DNA from: Brevibacterium epidermidis NBRC 14811
GTDB taxonomy: Bacteria > Actinomycetota > Actinomycetes > Actinomycetales > Brevibacteriaceae
DNA: 64,000 nt
NCBI RefSeq assembly: GCF_001570805.1
Contig: NZ_BCSJ01000015.1
Span: 372,001-436,000, forward strand
Direction: 5' to 3'
Shown here: positions 17,861-25,126 of the stretch, one piece after another
Numbering within the stretch: the first letter of the stretch is position 1
Layout of the letters: the number at the start of each line of letters is the position of its first letter
Made by a program: the position numbers and the translations under genes
Notes under the pieces: model-generated
Database searches by the model: none
The model's input: the letters and a program-made list of their open reading frames with translations, nothing else
What the model was told of the DNA's origin: nothing

Positions 17861-18370
17861 ATGAAGGTCGTCTGCCCCGGTTCCTATGACCCGATCACCA
17901 TGGGTCATCTCGATATCATCGCCCGCAGCTCTCGGATGTTCGAAGAGGTCGTCGTGGCGGTCGTCCACAATCCTTCGAAGTCTGGTCGCTTCGACCCGGA
18001 AGTACGTGCGGACCTCATCCGCCGGTCCCTGGCCGAGGACGAACGCACTCAGGGGGCGCAGAACATCACGATCGACCTCGTCTCCGGGGGCCTCCTCGTC
18101 GACTACTGCACGAAAATCGGTGCTCCCGCCGTCGTCAAGGGCCTGCGTTCGGGCACGGACTTCGCCTACGAACTGCCGATGGCGCTGATGAATAAACACC
18201 TGACCGAGCTCGAGACGATCTTCGTCCCCGGCGATCCGAAGTTCGAACACGTCTCGTCGTCGCTCATCAAGGAAGTCCACGCGAACGGCGGGGACATCGA
18301 AGGCCTCGTCCCCACCTCGGTGCTGGCAGCTCTGCGAGGCGATGCGGCCGCTGACGACGGCGCCCGCTGA
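17861..18370 (+). CDS. coaD: Phosphopantetheine adenylyltransferase
   Basis: CoaD adenylates 4'-phosphopantetheine to dephospho-CoA, the penultimate step of coenzyme A synthesis. The 169-aa protein has the nucleotidyltransferase signature PGSYDPITMGHLDII (with the catalytic HxGH-like TMGH) and the C-terminal FVPGDPKFEHVSSSLIKEV. Length is normal. Between it and its usual partner rsmD lies the transporter island. The MFS gene begins 3 nt after its stop, so they are co-transcribed. Confidence 0.97.
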   Translation: MKVVCPGSYDPITMGHLDIIARSSRMFEEVVVAVVHNPSKSGRFDPEVRADLIRRSLAEDERTQGAQNITIDLVSGGLLVDYCTKIGAPAVVKGLRSGTDFAYELPMALMNKHLTELETIFVPGDPKFEHVSSSLIKEVHANGGDIEGLVPTSVLAALRGDAAADDGAR

Positions 18371-18373
18371 GGG

Positions 18374-19561
18374 ATGGGCGCAGCGACTCCAGCCAACCGG
18401 GCCTGGTTCCCAGGCCTCGTCATCCATACCGTGCTCGCGCACGCCACCTACAACGGCGTCCGCGTCCTCATCTCCTACCGCACACTCGAACTCGGCGGAT
18501 CGGGATTCGTCCTCGGCCTGATGACGGCCGTGTACTCCCTCGTCCCGCTGCTCACCGCTCTCTTCGTCGGCCGCCTCGTCGATCGGGGCTACGCCACCGC
18601 GGTGCTGTGGACGGGAACTGTCCTGTCGGTCCTGCCCGTCGCGCTCGCGGCCATGGCCCCCAACCTCGGCGTCCTCCTCATCGCCACGATGAGCCTCGGT
18701 GTCGGACAGCTTCTGACCACGGTCGCCTCCCAGGCGCTCATCCCGCAGAGCTTCCCAGCGGCGCAGATGACTTCGAAGTTCGGTCACCTCACTCTCGGCG
18801 TCTCGATCGGCCAGACCGTCGGACTGCCCATGGCGGGAATGGTCGCCGATGCCACCTCGGGCGATACGGCGATCACGAACGCGCTGTGGTTCATGACCGC
18901 GGTCTCCGCGCTCACTCTCATCGCCGCCGTCATCGTCATGCTCCGCGGTAGGACCCCTCACGTCTCCCGCGCCGACGCAGCCGAAGGTGCGCAGTCGCCG
19001 TGGAATCTGCTGTCGCTGCGCGGGATGAAGCCGGCGATCTTCGCGTCCATGGCCACGCTCGCCGCCGTTGACCTGATGACCGCATACCTGCCGCTCATCG
19101 GTCAGCAGAACGGACTGTCCGTGACCACGGTGACTTGGCTGCTCGCCCTGCGCACCCTCGCCTCGGTGGTCTCACGGCTCTTCATCGGAAGCCTCACGGC
19201 CAGGTGGCGGGACCTGTCTCTGTTGTGGACCGCCTCGGCGATGGCCGGGATCAGCGTCATTCTCATCCCCATCTTCAGCCAGCCGTGGATGCTCGGTGTG
19301 CTGCTCACGGTCGCGGGATTCTGCTTCGGCCTCACCCAGCCGCTGACGATGTCCTGGGTGTCCGCGCTGGCCGATGCGAAGAACCGGGCCGCGGTGCTCT
19401 CGATCCGCTTGGCGGGCAACCGACTCAGCCAGGTCGCGATCCCCTCGGCCGCCTCGGCGCTGACTGTCCTTGCGGGTTCCGGGATCGTGTTCACGATGTC
19501 CGGGGCGCTTCTCATCCTCGCCGGGGGAGTGACCTGGCGCAATCATCACGAACGATGGTGA
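18374..19561 (+). CDS. MFS transporter
   Basis: The 395-aa protein is predicted to cross the membrane about 12 times and follows the major facilitator pattern: a long first helix region, DRGYA in the helix 2-3 loop as a degenerate motif A, and a central cytoplasmic loop near residue 195-215. It looks like a drug/metabolite exporter of the single-domain MFS type, but substrate cannot be told. Its ATG is 3 nt after coaD with GAGGG as ribosome site. In relatives an MFS gene is not usual here, so it may be a lineage insertion into the coaD operon. Confidence 0.82.
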   Translation: MGAATPANRAWFPGLVIHTVLAHATYNGVRVLISYRTLELGGSGFVLGLMTAVYSLVPLLTALFVGRLVDRGYATAVLWTGTVLSVLPVALAAMAPNLGVLLIATMSLGVGQLLTTVASQALIPQSFPAAQMTSKFGHLTLGVSIGQTVGLPMAGMVADATSGDTAITNALWFMTAVSALTLIAAVIVMLRGRTPHVSRADAAEGAQSPWNLLSLRGMKPAIFASMATLAAVDLMTAYLPLIGQQNGLSVTTVTWLLALRTLASVVSRLFIGSLTARWRDLSLLWTASAMAGISVILIPIFSQPWMLGVLLTVAGFCFGLTQPLTMSWVSALADAKNRAAVLSIRLAGNRLSQVAIPSAASALTVLAGSGIVFTMSGALLILAGGVTWRNHHERW

Positions 19562-19593
19562 CGAGGAACACTGGCGGGGCGGTTCCGGATCGA

Positions 19594-19623
19594 TTGGTAA
19601 TGGCCGCTGAAGATGATTAGAAT
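19594..19623 (+). promoter_or_regulatory. Candidate sigma-70-type promoter of yceD-rpmF-rnc
   Basis: TTGGTA (19594-19599) is followed after 18 nt by TAGAAT (19618-19623), about 58 nt before the yceD start. This is one of the better promoter matches in the window. Confidence 0.5.
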
Positions 19624-19680
19624 GGTGAGTCGCGTGTGAACGCAGGAGCGACATCCTCAAACGCACCAGGAGGACAGGGC

Positions 19681-20199
19681 ATGAAGAACAGATCTGAATT
19701 CGTCTATGATCTCAGATCCATGGGATTGCTCGGTCATCCGGGTGAGTGGGAACGGGTGAACACCACCTTGTCGGCTCCAGCGGATCTCAAGATCGAAGTG
19801 ATCGGGGTTGCGGAAGGTTCACCACTGACGCTCGAGCTGATGTTCGAGAGTGTGTCGGAGGGGATCTACGTGTCGGGGACAGTCTCGGCGACGGCCCGCG
19901 GCGAAGACGCAAGGACGCTCGAACCCATCGAGTTGCCTATAGATGTGGACATCCAGGAGATGTACGTCTATGAGCAGGCCGAAGGGGACGAGGACTCCTA
20001 CGTCATCGACCGGGATCAGCTCGACCTCGAGCCCGCGATCAGAGACGCCGTCGTGATGGCTCTGCCGTTCAATCCCTCACGGGATGAGAGCGAGGAGTTC
20101 AGCTACACCCTGGGGGAGGACCTCGAGGTGGACGAGGACGAATCCGAATCGCCGTTCGCATCATTGAAGAATCTGTTGGAAGAGAAGAAAGAGAGCTAG
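19681..20199 (+). CDS. YceD family protein (DUF177)
   Basis: The 172-aa acidic protein belongs to the YceD/DUF177 family, found next to rpmF in many bacteria and linked to 23S rRNA or large-subunit maturation (known in plants as DUF177 proteins; bacterial role less clear). [14 protein letters not shown] at the N-terminus and [16 protein letters not shown] are family-like. The ATG at 19681 follows AGGAGGACAGG, a strong ribosome site, so it is chosen over a GTG 15 codons upstream. rpmF starts 2 nt after the stop. Confidence 0.88.
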   Translation: MKNRSEFVYDLRSMGLLGHPGEWERVNTTLSAPADLKIEVIGVAEGSPLTLELMFESVSEGIYVSGTVSATARGEDARTLEPIELPIDVDIQEMYVYEQAEGDEDSYVIDRDQLDLEPAIRDAVVMALPFNPSRDESEEFSYTLGEDLEVDEDESESPFASLKNLLEEKKES

Positions 20200-20201
20200 A
20201 C

Positions 20202-20405
20202 GTGGCTGTTCCGAAGCGTAAATTGTCGCGCAGCAACACCCGCCACCGTCGTTCGCAGTGGAAGGCCAAGGCTCCGAACCTGGTCAAGACTGTGGAGAAC
20301 GGTCGCGTTGTGTACTCGCGCCCCCACCAGGCCAAGGTCGTCGAAGACGCAGCCGGCACCCCGCTGTACCTCGAGTACAAGGGCCGCAAGGTCGCTGACG
20401 TCTGA
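20202..20405 (+). CDS. rpmF: 50S ribosomal protein L32
   Basis: L32 is a small protein near the peptidyl-transferase entrance of the large subunit. The 67-aa protein begins [20 protein letters not shown], the usual L32 start, but lacks the four zinc-binding cysteines, so it is a C-minus (zinc-free) L32, common in high-GC actinobacteria. Start is GTG at 20202, 2 nt after yceD. rnc follows after 4 nt. Confidence 0.97.
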   Translation: MAVPKRKLSRSNTRHRRSQWKAKAPNLVKTVENGRVVYSRPHQAKVVEDAAGTPLYLEYKGRKVADV

Positions 20406-20409
20406 GACT

Positions 20410-21114
20410 GTGGAAACTGACACCACAGCAGCACTGAAGAAGAGTCTCGGGATCGATATTGATCCCGAGACTTTTCGTCTCGCGCTCACACATCGCTCAT
20501 TCGCCTTCGAAGCCGGTGGCATCCCCACCAACGAGCGCCTCGAGTTCCTCGGCGACTCCGTTCTGGGCCTCGTCGCCACCGAGTCGCTGTTCTACGACAA
20601 CCCGGATCTGCCCGAAGGCCAGTTGGCCAAGATGCGTTCGGCCGTCGTCAACACGCGCGCGCTGGCATCGATCGCCCGCCGGCACGGAATCGGCGAGCAC
20701 ATTCTGCTGGGCAAGGGTGAGGAGCTGACCGGAGGCCGGAACAAGGATTCGATCCTCGCGGACACCGTCGAAGCCCTCATCGGCGCGACCTTCGTCTCCC
20801 GCGGACGCGAAGAGGCCTTCGCCTTCGTTCACCGCCTCATCGACGGAATGCTCGATGACGCGGTCAACCTCGGCGCGGGGATGGACTTCAAGACCACCCT
20901 GCAGGAGGCCGCCGCCGACCTCGACCTCGGCACCGTGAGCTACGAGATCACCTCATCCGGCCCCGATCATGCGATGGTCTTCACCGCCACCGCGATGCTC
21001 GGCGTCAACAACTGGGGCGCCGGCGACGGATCCTCGAAGAAGGCCGCCGAAGCCGCGGCTGCCGAGGTGGCAGTCAAAGCCATCCGCACCATCTACCCGG
21101 ACTACCGGCGCTGA
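20410..21114 (+). CDS. rnc: Ribonuclease III
   Basis: RNase III cuts double-stranded RNA in rRNA precursors and structured mRNAs. The 234-aa protein has the catalytic signature NERLEFLGDSVLGL (around residue 38-51), a second acidic patch DTVEALIGA, and a C-terminal dsRNA-binding domain ending GDGSSKKAAEAAAAEVAVKA. The GTG at 20410 is the first reasonable start, 4 nt after rpmF; it has only a weak ribosome site, so coupling to rpmF translation is likely. Longer starts would run through rpmF. Confidence 0.95.
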   Translation: METDTTAALKKSLGIDIDPETFRLALTHRSFAFEAGGIPTNERLEFLGDSVLGLVATESLFYDNPDLPEGQLAKMRSAVVNTRALASIARRHGIGEHILLGKGEELTGGRNKDSILADTVEALIGATFVSRGREEAFAFVHRLIDGMLDDAVNLGAGMDFKTTLQEAAADLDLGTVSYEITSSGPDHAMVFTATAMLGVNNWGAGDGSSKKAAEAAAAEVAVKAIRTIYPDYRR

Positions 21115-21133
21115 GTCGCTCCGTGCCGCTGGG

Positions 21134-21193
21134 TTCTTCGCTGAGGACTTCTTCGTTGAGGTCTTCTTGGGTGAAAGGTTCTTCGCTGCCTGA
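21134..21193. repeat. Four degenerate 15-bp tandem repeats between rnc and mutM
   Basis: Units begin TTCTTCGCTGAGGAC, TTCTTCGTTGAGGTC, TTCTTGGGTGAAAGG and TTCTTCGCTGCCTGA (21134, 21149, 21164, 21179). They fill most of the 94-nt gap. No gene is visible in it. Confidence 0.65.
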
Positions 21194-21208
21194 TGGGGCG
21201 ATGTCCTG

Positions 21209-22138
21209 ATGCCTGAGCTTCCCGAGGTCGAGAGCGTTCGTCGCGGCGTCGACGAATGGACGGCCGGAACGACGATCACCGGCGCCGAGGTGGCCGACCC
21301 CCGGATCCTGGGCACGACGTCCCAGCGTCGCATCGATCCGTCCGCGGCCTCCGAGTTCGTTACGGCCGTGACCGGGTCGCACATCCTCGGTGCCGAAAGG
21401 CGCGGGAAATTCATGTGGCTCAGCCTGGGGGAGGGGACTGTGCATTCCGCCGGGGGCGTCGCGGCCGGGCAGCCGATGCCGCGGCCCGAGCTGGGCATCC
21501 TCGTGCATCTGGGCATGAGCGGTCAGCTGCGCATCCACTCATCCGGCGAAGAGATCCATCGGCACACACGGGCGATTCTGCACCTCGACAGCGAACGCGA
21601 ACTGCGCTTCGTTGACCAGCGGATCTTCGGCCATATCGGCGTCCAACCTCTAGTGCACGGATACGGTCGGCTCGTCCCCGCCTCGGCGGTTCATATCGCG
21701 GCCGATCCGCTCGAGCCCGCGTTCGATCTGGAACGGGTCGTGGCGGAGCTGGCGAAGAAGCGCACGGCGATCAAGGCTGCGCTGCTCGATCAGACGCTCA
21801 TCAGCGGCATCGGGAACATCTACGCCGACGAAGCACTGTTCCGGGCGGGAGTCCACCCTTTTGCGGTGCCGTCGCGGACACGTAAGAGCCGCCTCGTCGA
21901 GGTCCTCGAATCCGCGACGAAGGTGATGAGCGATGCTCTGGCCGTTGGCGGCACGAGCTTCGACGCTCTCTACGTCAACGTCAACGGCGAATCCGGTTAC
22001 TTCGACCGTGCCCTGCTCGTCTACGGGCGCGGGGGACAGGATTGCGTGCGCTGCGGGACGGAGATCGCGAAGATCACCGTCGGCGGTCGCGGAACCCACT
22101 TCTGCCCGAACTGCCAGAAGCCACCGCGGTATCGGTAA
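21209..22138 (+). CDS. mutM: Formamidopyrimidine-DNA glycosylase
   Basis: MutM (Fpg) removes 8-oxoguanine and formamidopyrimidines and cuts the abasic site. The mature N-terminus PELPEVESVRRG carries the catalytic proline P2 and E3; GHIG and the H2TH helix region (LLDQTLISGIGNIYADEALF) follow; the C-terminal zinc finger is CVRCGTEI...FCPNCQ. The protein is 309 aa, slightly longer than usual because of an insert near residues 75-90. It stands alone, 94 nt after rnc. In relatives smc normally follows at once; here the PH and BCCT genes lie between. Confidence 0.97.
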   Translation: MPELPEVESVRRGVDEWTAGTTITGAEVADPRILGTTSQRRIDPSAASEFVTAVTGSHILGAERRGKFMWLSLGEGTVHSAGGVAAGQPMPRPELGILVHLGMSGQLRIHSSGEEIHRHTRAILHLDSERELRFVDQRIFGHIGVQPLVHGYGRLVPASAVHIAADPLEPAFDLERVVAELAKKRTAIKAALLDQTLISGIGNIYADEALFRAGVHPFAVPSRTRKSRLVEVLESATKVMSDALAVGGTSFDALYVNVNGESGYFDRALLVYGRGGQDCVRCGTEIAKITVGGRGTHFCPNCQKPPRYR

Positions 22139-22285
22139 CTCCCGCAGAACCGTTAATGTACCGCTGCTCGTAGTTCCTCCCACTAGCGGCAATTCCTACA
22201 GTCCGTGCGTCATCACTCACCGCAAGCCACTTTGTACACTGCTGCATTGGGGTGAAATGACACCAGTGGTGAGGGGCTCCTGCGA

Positions 22286-22783
22286 TCAGCGCTTGGGGAA
22301 TTGGGCCTGAGCGGGCATGCTTGCCAGATACGCCTTGTGGCCGTCGATGAGGGCTCGCTGAGCCTCGGTGTGGTCAGGCGGAGTGAGCATGTTCGCAGGG
22401 TTCGTCGGAGACAGCCACAGTGAGTCGATTTCGACGATCCGGCCGTCTCTGAGACGCGCGGCCGCTGCCAGCCGATAACGAGAACCAGGGGCAGGGATGA
22501 GGATGAGGTCAAGTTCCCGCCACGCAATCCGTCGGGGTCTGCCGGTGAATCCGCACCAGATGAACTCCTCGGGCGTGATCTCCAGCCGAGCACGTGCACC
22601 CAGGTGGAAATTCACCCACGCGCCGATGAGCAGGATGACTGGGCCGAAGAGAAAGATGAGAAGCACCGGCTCGGCGAAGATCGCCAAGAGGATTACCGTG
22701 ATGAACGCGATTATCGCCATGACGACCAGCATCCAACCGATGACCTTTGAGATGTTCCCCTCGCGTCTGATCACTCTGTTCAT
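22286..22783 (-). CDS. Membrane protein with PH-like domain, unknown function
   Basis: The 165-aa protein has two adjacent hydrophobic helices (about residues 12-36 and 38-56) followed by a soluble part (ARLEITPEEFIWCGFTGRPR, then RIAWRELDLILI) that looks like the small bacterial PH domain found in many actinobacterial membrane proteins. Function is unknown. It reads toward mutM (convergent); the 147 nt between them are less GC-rich but show no gene. Assignment to a PH fold is by pattern only. Confidence 0.7.
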   Translation of the reverse strand: MNRVIRREGNISKVIGWMLVVMAIIAFITVILLAIFAEPVLLIFLFGPVILLIGAWVNFHLGARARLEITPEEFIWCGFTGRPRRIAWRELDLILIPAPGSRYRLAAAARLRDGRIVEIDSLWLSPTNPANMLTPPDHTEAQRALIDGHKAYLASMPAQAQFPKR

Positions 22784-22811
22784 TTCTCGTCGTCCTCTTC
22801 TCCTTCAAAGC

Positions 22812-22863
22812 ACCTGACGGCGGCCCAGCAACCTCGCGCGAGGTAGCTGGGCCGCCGTCAGGT
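22812..22863 (-). terminator. Strong terminator hairpin downstream of the BCCT gene
   Basis: An exact 18-bp inverted repeat starts ACCTGACGGCGGCCCAGC at 22812 and is completed at 22846-22863. The 16-nt loop contains the palindrome CCTCGCGCGAGG. It lies 17 nt after the BCCT stop. The T-run in the minus direction is short (GCTTTG). Confidence 0.85.
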
Positions 22864-22879
22864 AGTAATTAGCGGGGTT

Positions 22880-24685
22880 TTAAGCCTTGGAGGAGTCCTC
22901 GTCCTTAGGCTTTGCCTCAGACTCGGAGTCCGCCGGGTCCTCCTCGATCTCGAGCTCGGAGGTCTCGAGGCCGAAGATCTCGCCGTCGTACTCGTCGACC
23001 GCGGTGGCCACCGAGGTCTCGAGCACGTGTGCGGCCAGCTGCTCCTGGATGATGAGCGGATCCTTCGACAGGTCCTTCCACACAGCCACGCACAGCAGCA
23101 GCATGACGATGACGAACGGCAATGCCGAGACGATCGTGATGTTCTTCAGCCCGTCGAGTGCCTCGGCGGGATCGGAGCCACCCGCCAAGAGCATGACCGC
23201 AGCCACGGCACCGGTCGCGGTGCCCCAGAAGATCACGAGGCCCTTACCCGGCTCCTGCATGCCGTTGGCCGACAGGGTGCCCATGACGATCGACGCGGAA
23301 TCCGCACCGGTGACGAAGAAGATTGCGATGAGGATGACCGTGACGATCATGAGGATGATCGCGATGAGGTTCGGCAGCGGCAGAGCGCCGAGGAGGTCGA
23401 ACAGGATCGTGTCCATGTTGATGTCCGGTTCGCCGTCGACGACCTTCGCGAGAGCCTTGACCGTGCCCTCACCGCGCTCGGCGCGCTCCTGGATGCCGAT
23501 GGCGCCGCCACCGAAGATCGCGAACCAGATGGTCGAGACGACGGAGGGGACGATGAGCACACCGGTGACGAACTGACGGACGGTGCGACCACGCGAGATG
23601 CGCGCGATGAACAGACCGACGAAGGGCGACCATGACACCCACCATGCCCAGTAGAAGACGGTCCACGACGACAGCCACTCATTGACGCCCTGACCATCGG
23701 CGGCCGTCCGGGAAGCCAGCTGAGGCAGATCCTGGATGAACGAACCCACCGAGGAGGGGATGACGTTGAGGATGAACAGCGTCGGTCCGCCGATGAAGAC
23801 GATGAGGGCGACGATGACGGCGAGCACCATGTTGATGTTCGACAGCCACTGGATGCCCTTCTCCACGCCCGAGACCGCCGAAGCGACGAAGGCCGCGGTG
23901 AGGATGGCGATGATGATGACGAGCACCGGTGAGGAGACATCGGACATGATGCCGGCGGACTCGATGCCGCCGCCGATCTGGATGGCGCCCAGACCCAGCG
24001 AGCAGGCCGAACCGAACAGAGTCGCGAGGATCGCGAGGATGTTGATGACCTTGCCGCCGAAGCCGTTGACAGCGCGCTCACCGAAGAGCGGGGTGAACAT
24101 CGACGAGAACAGCTGCGAACGACCCAGACGGAACGAACCGTAGGCCACACCCAGGCCGACGATGGCGTACATCGCCCACGGGTAGAGCGTCCAGTGGAAC
24201 AGCGTCGTGCCCATGGACGTGCCCATCGCCTGAGGCGTGGACCCGTCGACGGTGTTCGGGGGAGGCGACATGTAGAAGAACAGGGGTTCGCCGACCGCGG
24301 AGAAGACGAGGCCGATGCCCATGCCGGTGGCGAACATCATCGCGATCCACGAGGAGGTCTTGAACTCCGGCTTCTCATCGTCCTTGCCCAGCGGAATCCG
24401 TCCGAACTTGCTGACGGCGACGACGATGACGAAGATCGTGAAGACCGTGGCGGCGATGACGAAGAGCCAACCGAAGTTGTCCATCACGCCGGTCAGCAGC
24501 GTGCCCGCCACCGCACCGAGGCTGTCGGGGGAGACGAAGCCCCAGACGACGAACGCGACGGCCAGGATGCCTGCCGCAAAGAACACGACCTTGTCCAAAC
24601 CTTCACGTTTGAAGGGCTTGAGTGCGGTCGTCGGATGCTTCAGGTGCTCGATGAGCTCCTGAGTCTTAGTGTGTTCACTGCTCAT
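22880..24685 (-). CDS. BCCT-family betaine/carnitine/choline transporter
   Basis: The 601-aa sodium-coupled transporter has 12 predicted membrane segments. It carries the glycine-rich helix MGIGLVFSAVGEP, and the helix 8 substrate-box stretch WTVFYWAWWVSWSPF, very like BetP of Corynebacterium, so glycine betaine is a likely substrate. A soluble N-terminus of about 30 residues and an acidic C-terminal tail of about 60 (ending DEDSSKA) are present; in BetP such tails sense osmotic stress, but this tail is acidic rather than basic. No ribosome site is seen; a 15-bp palindrome directly abuts the start codon. Confidence 0.92.
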   Translation of the reverse strand: MSSEHTKTQELIEHLKHPTTALKPFKREGLDKVVFFAAGILAVAFVVWGFVSPDSLGAVAGTLLTGVMDNFGWLFVIAATVFTIFVIVVAVSKFGRIPLGKDDEKPEFKTSSWIAMMFATGMGIGLVFSAVGEPLFFYMSPPPNTVDGSTPQAMGTSMGTTLFHWTLYPWAMYAIVGLGVAYGSFRLGRSQLFSSMFTPLFGERAVNGFGGKVINILAILATLFGSACSLGLGAIQIGGGIESAGIMSDVSSPVLVIIIAILTAAFVASAVSGVEKGIQWLSNINMVLAVIVALIVFIGGPTLFILNVIPSSVGSFIQDLPQLASRTAADGQGVNEWLSSWTVFYWAWWVSWSPFVGLFIARISRGRTVRQFVTGVLIVPSVVSTIWFAIFGGGAIGIQERAERGEGTVKALAKVVDGEPDINMDTILFDLLGALPLPNLIAIILMIVTVILIAIFFVTGADSASIVMGTLSANGMQEPGKGLVIFWGTATGAVAAVMLLAGGSDPAEALDGLKNITIVSALPFVIVMLLLCVAVWKDLSKDPLIIQEQLAAHVLETSVATAVDEYDGEIFGLETSELEIEEDPADSESEAKPKDEDSSKA

Positions 24686-24686
24686 A

Positions 24687-24701
24687 TGATCGGGCCGATC
24701 A
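24687..24701 (-). promoter_or_regulatory. 15-bp palindrome abutting the BCCT start codon
   Basis: TGATCGG-G-CCGATCA is an exact odd palindrome one base before the start codon, in the place where a ribosome site would be. It may be an operator or an mRNA hairpin affecting translation. The rest of the roughly 280 nt up to the tRNA shows only the tRNA terminator. Confidence 0.4.
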
Positions 24702-24931
24702 GGCGCGGGTCCTCAGTGGAGCAGATGAGAACGGGCTGCCGCCTCGGCGTTCCTTCCTTGAATGGACTGCATCGGACAGGTGGCCGAAGGAATCCGAGCC
24801 GAGTGCACCCGAACACTTCTCACTCATGATCATGACAGAACACGGGCGAAGATGGTCGGAAATCCCTCTTCTCGGACCCCCATCGGTCGCCTTTCGCTGT
24901 GCTTCACCGCCCCACGGGGCGTTAAATGATG

Positions 24932-24961
24932 AGGGGCCCTGCCGCGCACGACAGGGCCCCT
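24932..24961 (-). terminator. Terminator of the tRNA-Asn transcript
   Basis: AGGGGCCCTG and CAGGGCCCCT pair perfectly (10 bp) around a 10-nt loop, 5 nt after the tRNA 3' end on the minus strand. A weak T-rich stretch follows. Confidence 0.75.
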
Positions 24962-24966
24962 TCCAG

Positions 24967-25039
24967 CTCCCCCGGCTGGGCTCGAACCAGCGACCCTTCG
25001 ATTAACAGTCGAATGCTCTGCCAACTGAGCTACGGAGGA
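24967..25039 (-). tRNA. tRNA-Asn (anticodon GTT)
   Basis: The 73-nt cloverleaf reads TCCTCCGTAGCTCAGTTGGC at its 5' end. The acceptor stem TCCTCCG/CGGGGGA includes one T-G pair. The D-arm is GCTCAGTTGGCAGAGC, the anticodon loop CTGTTAA with anticodon GTT, and the T-arm GCTGGTTCGAGCCCAGC. The discriminator is G, and CCA is not encoded, as is common in actinobacteria. It is on the minus strand, divergent from smc. Confidence 0.98.
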
Positions 25040-25126
25040 AAACAGCGCAGTCGCCTACGCACGAGGAGAAACTCTACCAAAAGATTCAGGATCTTGCCGC
25101 CGCCTGCGGATATGCTGGGAGCCAAT

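Noticed and set aside
21074..21538. Lys-rich antisense frame over the rnc-mutM gap (histone-tail-like)
   Set aside because: The Lys-rich part comes only from the degenerate 15-bp repeats and the rest is antisense to mutM.
24194..24829. 211-residue frame antisense to the BCCT gene
   Set aside because: Fully antisense to conserved transporter codons, highly charged low-complexity composition, no ribosome site.
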